Of a DNA stretch of 64,000 nt, positions 43,777 to 53,049 are shown one piece after another. A program made the position numbers and the translations under genes. The stretch's first letter is position 1; each line of letters opens with the position of its first letter. Origin of the DNA: Lewinellaceae bacterium (lineage in GTDB: Bacteria; Bacteroidota; Bacteroidia; Chitinophagales; Saprospiraceae); assembly GCA_016716135.1 (NCBI GenBank), contig JADJWX010000005.1, forward strand, positions 124,001 through 188,000, read 5' to 3'. The notes under the pieces are model-generated. The model ran no database searches. It was given only the letters and a program-made list of their open reading frames with translations, and had not been told where the DNA came from.

Positions 43777-44019
43777 GTTAAATGGAATTATACGGTTGAA
43801 TGAAAGGAATTTCAGAACATGGGCATTTGTAAATTTAAACAATGTCGGTTAATAAAGAAATGCGGATTGGATCGTTTGTCATTCTGCGACTTTTGGATAA
43901 TAACAAGATAATATTCACGTCCTTTTCAGGCATGCGCATGTACCGGATCATCCTTAGGCAAGAATGTCTGGTCAAATTCTAAACATAGTAGGTATTACGC
44001 GGAGAATTTCGGAAAGCCT

Positions 44020-45012
44020 TTAGGCAGGGCTTGAAAGCGCTTTAAGCCGTTCTGATGCAAACTGTTGGACCTTGGTATAGGCATTGGTTTCTTGCTGACA
44101 AGCCCGCACATTTTCCAACCGGGCCCCGGCCGGGTTTTCAAAATCAAATTCCAACTCGGCGGTAAACTCGTTGGTGGTATTGCCGAGGAGTTCGCCAATG
44201 AACTTGCCCTGCGTGTCGCGGTAAATTTTTGTTTTCACAAAACCGCCCTGGTTCAGCACGGTGATCCACTCGTTTTCCGGCGTATGCCCCAACAGTGTGC
44301 TTGCAATCGAGGAGGCGAACATACCGGTACCGCAGGAAAAGGTGATGCCACAGCCGCGCTCGTAGGTTTGCACAAAAATGGTGCGCTCGTCGAGCGGGAT
44401 GAAGAAATTGACATTGACGCCTTCGGTGAAATAGTCGCGCTGGTCGTTGCAGCGGCTGCCGATGCGGATCAGTTCGGCTTCGTCGGGGGCGGTTACGCGG
44501 GCCACCAACTGGGGGTTGGGTACCGTCAGCGCGGTAAAGTGCAGCGTATCGGAGAGAAAATCCAGTTTTTTATCGATCCAGGTTTCGGTGTCGACCAGCA
44601 GGGGCAGGGTTTTTACCGCAAAATCGACGGTGGTAATTTTTATGGAAAATGCGGCTACGCCGTCAAAAAAATCGCGCACGCGCTGTGCCGTGTAAACACC
44701 ACCGAGGGCTTCCAACACCAGTTCGTCTTTTTTCGATACATCCGACACATACCTGGCAACACAGCGCAGGCCGTTGCCGCTCATGTTGGCCTCACTGCCG
44801 TCGGCGTTGAAATAGCGCATCTTCCCGTCGCCCACGGCGCTGTCCTGCACAAATAAAAAACTGTCGGCGCCGATGATGGAGTTCCGGTTGCACAGGTGCA
44901 CCGCCAGGGCAGTACGTTGTGCCTGGGTCAGGGGTTCGGGCAGCCGGCGCTCGTCGATGAGCACAAAATCGTTGCCGGAGCCGTGGCATTTTATGATATT
45001 GAATGTTGCCAT
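44020..45012 (-). CDS. dapF: Diaminopimelate epimerase
   Basis: A 330-residue enzyme that turns LL- into meso-diaminopimelate for lysine and peptidoglycan. The two catalytic cysteines are Cys84 in MSGNGLRCVARY and Cys227 in ITFSCGTGMFASS. Further family motifs are FNIIKCHGSGNDFVLID, MRYFNADGSEANMSGN, VPNPQLV and GVNVNFFIPL. At 330 residues it is longer than most (270-285); the extra part is mainly a C-terminal tail (RACQQETNAYTKVQQFASERLKAL). Start at 45012 is the first ATG with good family match; an upstream open frame to 45048 is not used. Confidence 0.93.
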   Translation of the reverse strand: MATFNIIKCHGSGNDFVLIDERRLPEPLTQAQRTALAVHLCNRNSIIGADSFLFVQDSAVGDGKMRYFNADGSEANMSGNGLRCVARYVSDVSKKDELVLEALGGVYTAQRVRDFFDGVAAFSIKITTVDFAVKTLPLLVDTETWIDKKLDFLSDTLHFTALTVPNPQLVARVTAPDEAELIRIGSRCNDQRDYFTEGVNVNFFIPLDERTIFVQTYERGCGITFSCGTGMFASSIASTLLGHTPENEWITVLNQGGFVKTKIYRDTQGKFIGELLGNTTNEFTAELEFDFENPAGARLENVRACQQETNAYTKVQQFASERLKALSSPA

Positions 45013-45045
45013 AGTGTTGCAGGGGTATGTGGAGTGTTTTTTTAC

Positions 45046-45190
45046 CACGGAGACACGGAGAAGCCGTCCATACTCGTCCTACGACTTTAAGTCGAAGGAC
45101 GAGTACTCACTTGGCCTGCCAAATATTTGGCCACGGAGTTTTTCTTTTTGAAAAATTGAAACTCCGTGGCCTCCGTGCCTCCGGGGTGAC
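45046..45190. repeat. Palindrome-rich element between dapF and bamA
   Basis: Three linked structures: ccacggagacacggag near the left end and its partner ctccgtgcctccgggg at the right, a hairpin tactcgtcctacgactt/aagtcgaaggacgagta (45071-45105, one mismatch, one-base loop), and ggccacggagttt/aaactccgtggcc (45129-45141 with 45159-45171, exact). The motifs match those at 39761-39976. Confidence 0.75.
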
Positions 45191-45196
45191 CCAAAC

Positions 45197-47743
45197 TTAG
45201 TCCGGCTCAAAGCCCAACACAATGTTGAACTTGGCAAATTCCGACCACTTCGCGCCGGAATTGATCAGCGCCGGTTTGTCGAAACCGTAGCCGTAGTCGA
45301 AGCCGAGCGTACCGAACATGGGCAGGAACACCCGCAAACCAAGACCGGCCGAGCGGCGCAGGTCGAAGGGGTTGAAATCGCGGGCATCCTGGAACGCATT
45401 GCCGCCCTGGGCGAAAGCCGTAACAAAAATCGTGCTTTGCGGGTTCAGCGAGATCGGGTAGCGCAGCTCGAGGGTGTATTTGTTGAACACACCGGCGCCG
45501 CCCGGAAAGGGCGACATGATGTCGCCTACTTCATAACCGCGCATGCTGATGATGTCGCGCCCGTTGAGGCCGAATGTTTGGTTGTTCAGACCGTCGCCGC
45601 CGAGTTCGAAACGTTCGAACGGGCTGAGGCCGGTTTTGTCCGTCCACTGGTCGAGGATACCGATTTTAGCCTGGGCTTTCAGCACCAGTTTGCCGACGAG
45701 CGTGGTGTACCATTCGGCGTCGATGCGCCATTTGAGGTATTCCACGTAGTTGTAGATTTTTTCCACCGATTCATTTTGATAAAATTCGGCGTCGCGAAAC
45801 CAGGAGTACGGCGGTGTGGCCTGCACGGTCAGCGAGATCAACGAGCCGGTTTTCGGGAAAATCGGGTCGTTGATGCTGTTGCGCGCCAGGGTAAGGCCGA
45901 GGTTGTAGTTGTGGTATTTGCCCTGCGTGACGAGGCGGTTCTGGTCGTCGCGGAAGCCCGTCCAGTTGTTCAGGCGCAGCGTTTGAATGTCGAGGTTGGC
46001 GCGGAAAACGAAGTTATCGTCGGGCCATTTCAGGCGGGTGCCGAAGCCTACGCTGCCCTGAATGATTTCAAGCCGCTGGTAGGTGGAAGAGCCTTCGAAG
46101 CCGTAGGCATAGCGGTTGTAAAAACCGGCCACGGTGAGGGAGTTCGGTTTTTTACCGCCCAGCCAGGGCTCGGTGAAGGAGGCGTTGTACGACTGGAAAT
46201 TCTGCCCGGAGGTTTGACCGCGGATGCTGAAGCGTTGGCCGTCGCCTTGTGGCAACGGATTCCAGGTTTCTTTTTTATTGATATTCCGGATCGAAAAGTT
46301 GTTGAAGGTTACCCCCAACGTACCGATCACGCCCCCACGGGTAAAAGCCGTACTGGGCTGATAACCAGCGGAAAGTTCCAGTTGATCGGAGGGTTTTTCC
46401 TCCACGGTATATTCAATGTCTACGGTACCGCGATCGGGGTTTACCGGCGTATTGATATCCAGCGATTCGGGGTTGAAGTAGCCGAGGTTGACGATTTGGC
46501 GCTGGGAGCGAATAATATCCGAGCGGCTGAATTTTTCGCCGGGGCGGGTAAATAATTCGCGCCGGATAACGTGCTCGTGGGTGCGGTCGTTGCCTTTGAT
46601 CACGACCCGGTCGATGGTGGCCTGCGGGCCTTCGAAAATGCGCAGTTCGAGATCGATGGAGTCGTTGTCGATCGACGTTTCGACCGGATCGACCCGAAAG
46701 AACAGGTACCCGTTGTCGAGGTACAAGGAGGAAATATCACGCCCGTCCTGGCTAAACTGGAGGCGGGTGTTCAGCAACTCCTGGTTGTAAATATCCCCTT
46801 TGTTGATACCCAGTACCTGGTTGAGGAACTGCGTTTCATAAATGGTATTGCCTTTCCAGGTAATGGTGCGGAAGTAGTACCGGTTGCCTTCCTCGATGTT
46901 GATTTGCAACATCACCTCGCCTTTGGGCGTGCGCCAGGTGGTATCGCTCACAATGCGGGCGTCGCGGAAACCCACCGTATTGTAATACGCTTCGATGGCG
47001 TGTTTGTCTTCCTCGTATTCGCTTTCGACGAGTTTGGATTTTTTGAAAATTTTGGCCTTGCGGGCGGTGTTTTTCATCTTTTTCCGCAAGGTCTTGGCTT
47101 TGATATTCTCGTTGCCCACAAAGCGGATATCCTTGATTTTAACCCGTTTGCCCGGCTTGACCACAAATTCCAGTTTGACGGCATTAATGCTGCGTTCATC
47201 GGGCGCTTCCTTGATCTCGACCTTGGCATTCAGGTAGCCTTTTTCGATGAAGTAGTCCTCCATGCCGTAGCGCAGGGCAGATTTGATGTTTTCCGTAAGA
47301 ATGGCGCCTTTTTGAATAAACTTGGACACGATGGCGTTCAGGTCGTCGTGCTTGTTTTTCTTAACACCGGAGTACGAATGCCGGGTGTAGCGCGGGCGTT
47401 CTTTGACAATAATTTCGAGAAAAATAACCTCGCCGGCGGTGCGCTCTTTGATAATTTGCACATCGGTAAACAAGCGCAAATTCCACAGGGCCTGCACGGC
47501 TTTGGTAATGGCCGGACCCGGCACGCGAATTTTATCGCCAACCCGGAAACCCGAAATCGCGATCAGTGCCTGTGGATCGGAAAACTGCTCGCCGGTGACG
47601 CGAATGCCACCGATTTCATAATCCTTCGGGGATTCATAAGATATAACGGGCAGCGCCGAACTGTCGGGTTGTACCTGGGCCTGAGCGAGTTGTACGCAAA
47701 TGAGTACGAGCAGGAGGCCGGATATGGGTAATTTCATGGACAT
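45197..47743 (-). CDS. bamA: Outer membrane protein assembly factor BamA
   Basis: An 848-residue outer-membrane protein. After a signal peptide (GLLLVLICVQLAQAQ) come five POTRA-like repeats over about 50-460 (YEIGGIRVTGEQFSDPQALIAISGF, VKIKDIRFVGNENIKAKTLRKKM, FRTITWKGNTIYETQFLNQV, IDRVVIKGNDRTHEHVIRRELFTRPGEKFS) and a C-terminal Omp85 barrel with MRGYEVGDIMSPFPGG and the final strand KFNIVLGFEPD. It folds and inserts barrel proteins. It ends an operon with two SurA-like genes upstream (61-base gap). The start at 47743 gives the signal peptide. Confidence 0.94.
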   Translation of the reverse strand: MSMKLPISGLLLVLICVQLAQAQVQPDSSALPVISYESPKDYEIGGIRVTGEQFSDPQALIAISGFRVGDKIRVPGPAITKAVQALWNLRLFTDVQIIKERTAGEVIFLEIIVKERPRYTRHSYSGVKKNKHDDLNAIVSKFIQKGAILTENIKSALRYGMEDYFIEKGYLNAKVEIKEAPDERSINAVKLEFVVKPGKRVKIKDIRFVGNENIKAKTLRKKMKNTARKAKIFKKSKLVESEYEEDKHAIEAYYNTVGFRDARIVSDTTWRTPKGEVMLQINIEEGNRYYFRTITWKGNTIYETQFLNQVLGINKGDIYNQELLNTRLQFSQDGRDISSLYLDNGYLFFRVDPVETSIDNDSIDLELRIFEGPQATIDRVVIKGNDRTHEHVIRRELFTRPGEKFSRSDIIRSQRQIVNLGYFNPESLDINTPVNPDRGTVDIEYTVEEKPSDQLELSAGYQPSTAFTRGGVIGTLGVTFNNFSIRNINKKETWNPLPQGDGQRFSIRGQTSGQNFQSYNASFTEPWLGGKKPNSLTVAGFYNRYAYGFEGSSTYQRLEIIQGSVGFGTRLKWPDDNFVFRANLDIQTLRLNNWTGFRDDQNRLVTQGKYHNYNLGLTLARNSINDPIFPKTGSLISLTVQATPPYSWFRDAEFYQNESVEKIYNYVEYLKWRIDAEWYTTLVGKLVLKAQAKIGILDQWTDKTGLSPFERFELGGDGLNNQTFGLNGRDIISMRGYEVGDIMSPFPGGAGVFNKYTLELRYPISLNPQSTIFVTAFAQGGNAFQDARDFNPFDLRRSAGLGLRVFLPMFGTLGFDYGYGFDKPALINSGAKWSEFAKFNIVLGFEPD

Positions 47744-47804
47744 GTTGAACGAATATTTGTGTGGGCACGTATCCTGGCAACGGGTAGCAAGGTTGCCGGC
47801 TGAT

Positions 47805-49211
47805 TTACGGGCGTTCCGGTTGGGTTTGGGCGAGCAGCAATTGAAGGTTTGGACAATCTTTGTACAGGTTGCCGATGGATAAATAGGTTTTCTGAAGTTT
47901 GTCCAGCACCCAGCGTTCAATGTAGTCGCCTTTCTTTTGTTCGAGCGCTGCTGCCTGAATTCTGTTGTAGTCTTGTTTCAGGTCTGCTTTGTGGGGCTTG
48001 GACCGGCTTTGCAGTTGCACGAGCCGGAAATAACGGGTGCCGTCGGGGGCGCGAAAGGGTACTGGTTCGGTGATGTCACCCGGGTTCAGGCCGTCGATGG
48101 CGAAGAAAATATTGGTGTCTAGGTCGGCCACTTCAAAAAAAGTATTGCCGGTGCGTGGGTTGGCCACGCGGCCATCGTTGTTGTAGCTGGGGGTGTTTTT
48201 GTCGCCAAATACTTTTACGGCGGTACTGAACGTGACGTTGTTGCTGAGGATCAGCTGGCGAATGGAGTCCAGTTTTTCGATGGCGATATCCAGGTCGGCT
48301 TCGGTGATTTCCGGCCGGATCAGGATGTGGCGCGCGTGTACGAGGTTGCCCCGGCGTTCGAGGAGTTGAATAATGTGAAACCCGAATTCGGTTTCAATGA
48401 CCTGGCTGATCTGATCGGGTTCCAGGTTGTACACGGTGGCTTCGAATTCGGGTACGAAAGTGCCGCGTTTTTGCCAGCCCAGATCGCCGCCTTTGGAGCC
48501 GCTGCCGGGGTCGTCGCTGAATTTTTTTGCCAGTTCGGCAAAGCTTTCGCCGCCTTCGGTGATGCGCTGGCGGTATTCTTCGATGCGCGCCCGGGCTTTG
48601 GCTTTCTCTTCGGCATTTACCTGGGGTTTGTACACAATTTCGCGCACCTCCACTTCGGAGTTGAAATAGGGCAGGGAATCGGGCGGAATGGCGTTGAAAA
48701 AGGCTTTAACCTCCGAGGGGGTAATGGTTGCTTTTTCGGTAATTTTTGCCTGCATCCGCTCGGCCAGCAGCTGGCTGCGCATATCGCCCCGCATCTGTTC
48801 TTTGATGGCATTTACATTCTGGCCGTAATACTCTTCGATGGCTTGCTCATCCTGGTTGAAGTAGGTGCGCAGGCGCTCGACACGGGCTTCGAGCTGGTTT
48901 TCGACCTCCTCGTCGCGCACGTCTACGGAGTCAAGTTTAGCCTGGTTGACGAGCAGTTTTTGCACCAGCTGATTCTGAAGCACGATGCAGGCATATTCAT
49001 CGGGCAAATCCTGCTGTTGCTGGCGGGCATAGGACAGTTGTTCCTGCACTTCGCTCAGCAAAATGATCTCGCTACCCACAGTGGCCACAACCTTGTCGAT
49101 CACGGCTTTTTCCGGTTGCGCCTGCACGACGACAGGCAGTATGGCCAGGCAAATGGCGATCAGTTTGTTATTCAAGAATGGCGTGCTATTTTTTATGTTG
49201 TTGGTATGCAT
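47805..49211 (-). CDS. surA: Periplasmic peptidyl-prolyl isomerase, SurA-like
   Basis: A 468-residue chaperone. It has a signal peptide (LIAICLAILPVVVQAQ), a SurA N-terminal chaperone domain at about 33-170 (VIDKVVATVGSEIILLSEVQEQL), a rotamase domain at about 185-300 (FAELAKKFSDDPGSGSKGGDLGWQKRGTFVPEFE, FGFHIIQLLERRGN) and a second, more divergent rotamase domain (VHARHILIRPEITEADL) with a C-terminal helical lobe. It escorts outer-membrane proteins to BamA, encoded 61 bases downstream. The two-parvulin layout equals that of the classical SurA. Confidence 0.92.
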   Translation of the reverse strand: MHTNNIKNSTPFLNNKLIAICLAILPVVVQAQPEKAVIDKVVATVGSEIILLSEVQEQLSYARQQQQDLPDEYACIVLQNQLVQKLLVNQAKLDSVDVRDEEVENQLEARVERLRTYFNQDEQAIEEYYGQNVNAIKEQMRGDMRSQLLAERMQAKITEKATITPSEVKAFFNAIPPDSLPYFNSEVEVREIVYKPQVNAEEKAKARARIEEYRQRITEGGESFAELAKKFSDDPGSGSKGGDLGWQKRGTFVPEFEATVYNLEPDQISQVIETEFGFHIIQLLERRGNLVHARHILIRPEITEADLDIAIEKLDSIRQLILSNNVTFSTAVKVFGDKNTPSYNNDGRVANPRTGNTFFEVADLDTNIFFAIDGLNPGDITEPVPFRAPDGTRYFRLVQLQSRSKPHKADLKQDYNRIQAAALEQKKGDYIERWVLDKLQKTYLSIGNLYKDCPNLQLLLAQTQPERP

Positions 49212-49253
49212 AACTCAAAAAAGGTTGTCTGAATCTATTTTTCATGCACCGCC

Positions 49254-50108
49254 TCACTGCATGATCTGGATATTTTGCCGGCGCAGTTCCTGTTGGTAGA
49301 GGTCTTCTTTCCAGCGTTCGAGCAGTTCCATTTTGCGTTTGTGGAGGATTACTTTGGAGGCTTGCTCTTTTACATATTCGAAGGGGGCCGTCTCTTTTCC
49401 TTTTACGGTTTCGAGTACCCGGTAGTAATAGCGGAAGTCTCCGTCGCTCAGAGTGCCTTCCCGCCGTGAGGTTACATTGTCGGATGTTAACGTTCCTTTG
49501 GGCAAAAGCGCGGCGACCTCGTCCAATTTATACCACTTTTCTTCGTCGAGCAATGCCAGCGCTGCCCACTGCTTGGCGTAATTGCGGAGTTTGGCGACAT
49601 CCGCCGGTTTCTTGCTGTACCAAAGCGTGTTGATTTCATTCCGGGGCGCATTGGGCGGAAGTTTTAACAACTGGCATTTAAGGATGGTATTTTCCAATTG
49701 AAACTGGTCGGTATTGTTTTCATAAAACAATTTCATCTCGGCTTCCGACACCGTACTGTCCAGTTTTTCCGCGATAAGTTGCTCCTCAAAATTGAACCGT
49801 ACGAGGCTGGCGCGGTAGTCGCGTACCAGTTTGTCAATGTTGAGGTCTTTGGGAATATTGCGCTCGGCTTCGTACATCAGCAACTGCTCGCGCACCCAGC
49901 GCTGGACGTAGGCGCTTACCATCAGGGTACTGTCGTTGGGCGTAGTACCTTCCGGCACTATGCCCTCCAGTTCGGACAAATAGAGGCTTTTGTTGTACAC
50001 TTTTGCCAACAGCGTATCGCCTTCCTTGGGCGGATTGTCCGAAACGGAGCACTGCCAGAACAGGCCAGTGCCAAACAGAAAAAACAGGGAGTAAAGTATA
50101 CGCGCCAT
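49254..50108 (-). CDS. SurA N-domain-like periplasmic lipoprotein
   Basis: A 284-residue lipoprotein (lipobox GLFWQC, Cys20) with a SurA/PrsA-like N-terminal chaperone part: VYNKSLYLSELEGIVP, AYVQRWVREQLLMYEAERNIPKDL, VRFNFEEQLIAEKLDSTVSEAEMKLFYENN. The parvulin core is degenerate: no FSxD or GGDLG motif. The final segment (SDGDFRYYYRVLETVKG, EYVKEQASKVILHKRKMELLERW) is helical. It is first in the operon with surA and bamA (42-base gap), so it probably assists outer-membrane protein folding without isomerase activity. Confidence 0.8.
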   Translation of the reverse strand: MARILYSLFFLFGTGLFWQCSVSDNPPKEGDTLLAKVYNKSLYLSELEGIVPEGTTPNDSTLMVSAYVQRWVREQLLMYEAERNIPKDLNIDKLVRDYRASLVRFNFEEQLIAEKLDSTVSEAEMKLFYENNTDQFQLENTILKCQLLKLPPNAPRNEINTLWYSKKPADVAKLRNYAKQWAALALLDEEKWYKLDEVAALLPKGTLTSDNVTSRREGTLSDGDFRYYYRVLETVKGKETAPFEYVKEQASKVILHKRKMELLERWKEDLYQQELRRQNIQIMQ

Positions 50109-50318
50109 GCTTAAAAAACTTACCTAAACCCGTACCCGGGGGTTGGAAGCGGCGCAAATTTACTGCAAAAAGGGATAGGGCCATGCAGCTTGCCTGTCCG
50201 GAAGCTGTAAAAGTTTGAAAAAGGGCCGTTTAAGTGTTGGAATTACAAATGATCTTCGTCAGGTCCGGCACTGAATTTTCAGCTGTGGCTGTTCTGCTCC
50301 CTGCCGGAATTTTGCGGC

Positions 50319-51695
50319 ATGGAATTTAAAACGATAATTGAACCCTTCCGGATCAAGTCGGTCGAACCGGTCCGTATGACCACCCCCGACGAACGGGCGT
50401 ATTTTTTGCGCGAAGCGCACAACAACCCCTTCCTGCTCCCTTCCGACAAAGTGCTGATCGATCTGCTGACCGATTCCGGCACTTCGGCCATGAGCAGCCG
50501 CCAGTGGGCTGCGATGATGCTCGGCGACGAGTCGTATGCCGGCGCCAAAAGCTGGGAGCGTTTTTATGCGGAAATCAACGACCTGACGGGCATGCCGCAC
50601 GTATTGCCGGCGCACCAGGGCAGGGCTGCCGAGCGCATCCTGTACGGCCATCTTGGCGGCAAAGGGAAATATTTTTTTTCCAACACACACTTTGATACCA
50701 CCCGGGCCAACATTGAATTTTCAGGGGGTACGGCCATTGACCTCCCTTGCCCGGAAGCCCGGGATTTTGACTCCGATAAACCCTTCAAGGGCGATCTGGA
50801 CGCAGAAGCACTCGAACAGCAGATCCGGAAGGTGGGCGCCGCCAATGTAGCCGCAGTGATCCTGACGGTAACGAACAACAGCGGCGGTGGCCAGCCGGTC
50901 AGCATGGCCAATGCCAAAGCGGTTGCAGGCATCTGCAAACAGCATCATATTCCCTTTGTGCTGGATTGTTGCCGCATTGCGGAGAACGCCTACTTCATCC
51001 GGCACCGGGAACCCGCCTATGCCCATTTATCGTACCGGGAGATTGCCCAGGAAATGTTTGCCCTGGCCGACGCCGCCATCATGAGCATCAAAAAAGACGG
51101 CCTGGTCAATATGGGCGGTTTTTTAGCCCTGCGCGATCCAAAACTGGCGGAAGCCTGCACCAACCTGCTGATCATCACCGAGGGGTTTGCCACGTACGGC
51201 GGCTTGTCGGGCCGCGATATGGAAGCGATCGCCGTGGGCCTGGAGGAGGTTTTTGAAGCCGATTATTTGCATTACCGGATTCGGAGTACGGCGTATTTGG
51301 GCGAAAAAATTCGCGCGCTCGGCGTGCCGGTAATTTACCCGATTGGCGGTCATGCCGTGTACGTCGATGCCAAACGCCTCTACCCGCACATCCCGCCCGA
51401 GCAGTTTCCGGGCCAGGCCCTGGTGTGTGCGCTGTACCAGACAGGCGGTGTGCGCACGGTGGAGGTTGGGTCGGTGATGTTTGGCAAATACGATGCTAAG
51501 GGCGCGTTTGTGCCGGCTCAGCAGGAGCTGGTACGACTGGCCATACCGCGCCGGGTGTACACGCAGAGCCACATGGACTATGTCATCGAGGTGTTTGATG
51601 CCGTGCAGCGCCGGCGTGCCGAGGCCAAGGGCTACCGGATTACCCATGAGCCGCCGTTTTTGCGGCACTTTACGGCGCATTTTGAAGCTTTGTAA
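50319..51695 (+). CDS. tnaA: Tryptophanase-type beta-eliminating lyase
   Basis: A 458-residue PLP enzyme. The family is clear: RQWAAMMLGDESYAG, HFDTTRANIE, VTNNSGGGQPVSMAN, RIAENAYFIRHREP, the PLP lysine pair Lys258-Lys259 in SIKKDG, and LSGRDMEAIAVGL. Tyrosine phenol-lyase has Met-Glu-Arg at the substrate-binding site where tryptophanase has Val-Glu-Ile; here it is Val381-Glu382-Val383, so tryptophanase is favoured. Tryptophanase splits L-tryptophan into indole, pyruvate and ammonia. It stands before the tyrosine-degradation genes with a 134-base gap, and no tnaC-like leader or permease gene is seen upstream. Confidence 0.88.
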   Translation: MEFKTIIEPFRIKSVEPVRMTTPDERAYFLREAHNNPFLLPSDKVLIDLLTDSGTSAMSSRQWAAMMLGDESYAGAKSWERFYAEINDLTGMPHVLPAHQGRAAERILYGHLGGKGKYFFSNTHFDTTRANIEFSGGTAIDLPCPEARDFDSDKPFKGDLDAEALEQQIRKVGAANVAAVILTVTNNSGGGQPVSMANAKAVAGICKQHHIPFVLDCCRIAENAYFIRHREPAYAHLSYREIAQEMFALADAAIMSIKKDGLVNMGGFLALRDPKLAEACTNLLIITEGFATYGGLSGRDMEAIAVGLEEVFEADYLHYRIRSTAYLGEKIRALGVPVIYPIGGHAVYVDAKRLYPHIPPEQFPGQALVCALYQTGGVRTVEVGSVMFGKYDAKGAFVPAQQELVRLAIPRRVYTQSHMDYVIEVFDAVQRRRAEAKGYRITHEPPFLRHFTAHFEAL

Positions 51696-51829
51696 TGCCG
51701 GCGTCAGTTTGACCAAGGTCATGCCTGCCTTTGATGCCGGTCAACTTTTTCCCGGGAAAGGCGACCTAGCTTTGCCGGTCGGTATACGCCGGCAGGATTG
51801 ACCGGTTTTTTATAAAAAACAATTCACCT

Positions 51830-53002
51830 ATGCCTTTTTATCACAAACTCGGGATCATTCCCCGCAAACGCCACGTTGTTTTCCGCAACCCGGAAGGCGG
51901 ACTTTACCAGGAAGAACTGGTGGGTACGCAGGGCTTCAGCGGCATGTCGGCACTGGCCTACCACTTGCATGCGCCCACACAAATTCGGGCCATCGAATCG
52001 CCCTACCCGGTGCAGCCCAAAATTGCGATTGAAAATAACATTAACCCGCTCAAGTTTGAAGGCTTTGCCGTGCCGCCGGTCGACGATTACATCGACAGCC
52101 GGCGCGTCTTGTTTTTGAACAGCGACATGGCCATCGGCCTCGCTGCGCCGACCGCTACGAGCGCCTATTTTTTCAAAAACACCGATTCGGACGAAATCAT
52201 TTTTGTGCACAAAGGGCGCGGCGAACTCCAAACCATGTTCGGCATGGTGCCTTTCGAGCCGGGCGATTACCTCGTGATCCCGCGCGGCACGATTTACAAA
52301 CTGGAATGGGAAACAACCGACAACCGCCTGCTGCTGGTCGAATCGCACGGGCCGGTGCTCACCCCGCGCCGCTACCGGAATGAATTCGGGCAAATGCTGG
52401 AGCATGCGCCGTTTTGCGAGCGCGACATCAAGCGCCCCGAAATACTCGAAACGTTCAACGAGCAGGGCGACTTTGAGGTGCGCATTAAAAAACGCAACAC
52501 CATCTTCCCGTTCCAGTACCCCTACCACCCCTTTGATGTTGTTGGCTGGGATGGCTACCATTACCCGTATGCGTTTAACATCCGGGATTTTGAGCCGCTT
52601 ACCGGCCGCATTCACATGCCGCCGCCGATCCACCAAACGTTTGAAGGGCGCAATTTTGTGGTTTGCTCCTTTGTGCCGAGGCTCTACGACTACCACCCTG
52701 AGGCTATTCCGGCGCCGTATCACCACAGCAATGTGGATTCCGATGAAATTTTGTACTACGTAGACGGCAACTTCATGAGCCGCAACGACGTCAGGCCCGG
52801 CCAACTCACCCTGCACCCGGCCGGCATTCCGCACGGCCCGCACCCGGGCGCTATCGAGCGGAGCATCGGCCAGAAAGAAACCGGCGAACTGGCTGTAATG
52901 ATCGACCCCTTCAACCCGCTCATGGTCACCGAAGATGCCCTGAAACTGGAGGTCGAGGACTATTACCGCGTGTGGTACGAAAACGGGGTGGCTCAAGATT
53001 AG
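51830..53002 (+). CDS. hmgA: Homogentisate 1,2-dioxygenase
   Basis: A 390-residue iron enzyme that opens the ring of homogentisate in tyrosine degradation. The C-terminal cupin carries the His-Glu-His set in YHHSNVDSDEILYY (His298 or 299, Glu306) and PAGIPHGPHPG (His335). The N-terminal region KLGIIPRKRHVVFR and the middle LLLVESHGPVLTPRRYRNEFGQML are family-typical. The next gene, hppD, begins 47 bases downstream. Together they convert 4-hydroxyphenylpyruvate to maleylacetoacetate; the later genes (isomerase and fumarylacetoacetase) are not in the window. Confidence 0.93.
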   Translation: MPFYHKLGIIPRKRHVVFRNPEGGLYQEELVGTQGFSGMSALAYHLHAPTQIRAIESPYPVQPKIAIENNINPLKFEGFAVPPVDDYIDSRRVLFLNSDMAIGLAAPTATSAYFFKNTDSDEIIFVHKGRGELQTMFGMVPFEPGDYLVIPRGTIYKLEWETTDNRLLLVESHGPVLTPRRYRNEFGQMLEHAPFCERDIKRPEILETFNEQGDFEVRIKKRNTIFPFQYPYHPFDVVGWDGYHYPYAFNIRDFEPLTGRIHMPPPIHQTFEGRNFVVCSFVPRLYDYHPEAIPAPYHHSNVDSDEILYYVDGNFMSRNDVRPGQLTLHPAGIPHGPHPGAIERSIGQKETGELAVMIDPFNPLMVTEDALKLEVEDYYRVWYENGVAQD

Positions 53003-53049
53003 AGCCGGGAAAAACGTTCGAATCACTTCATTCAATCTTTGAAAAAACA

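Noticed and set aside
46571..47731. 386-codon plus-strand open frame within bamA
   Set aside because: Antisense to bamA, with no signal or domain; GC-rich genes commonly give such shadows. The same applies to 45437-46555 and 48327-49232.
50319..51695. Tyrosine phenol-lyase as the product
   Set aside because: The Met-Glu-Arg substrate triplet of tyrosine phenol-lyase is Val-Glu-Val here, close to the Val-Glu-Ile of tryptophanase.
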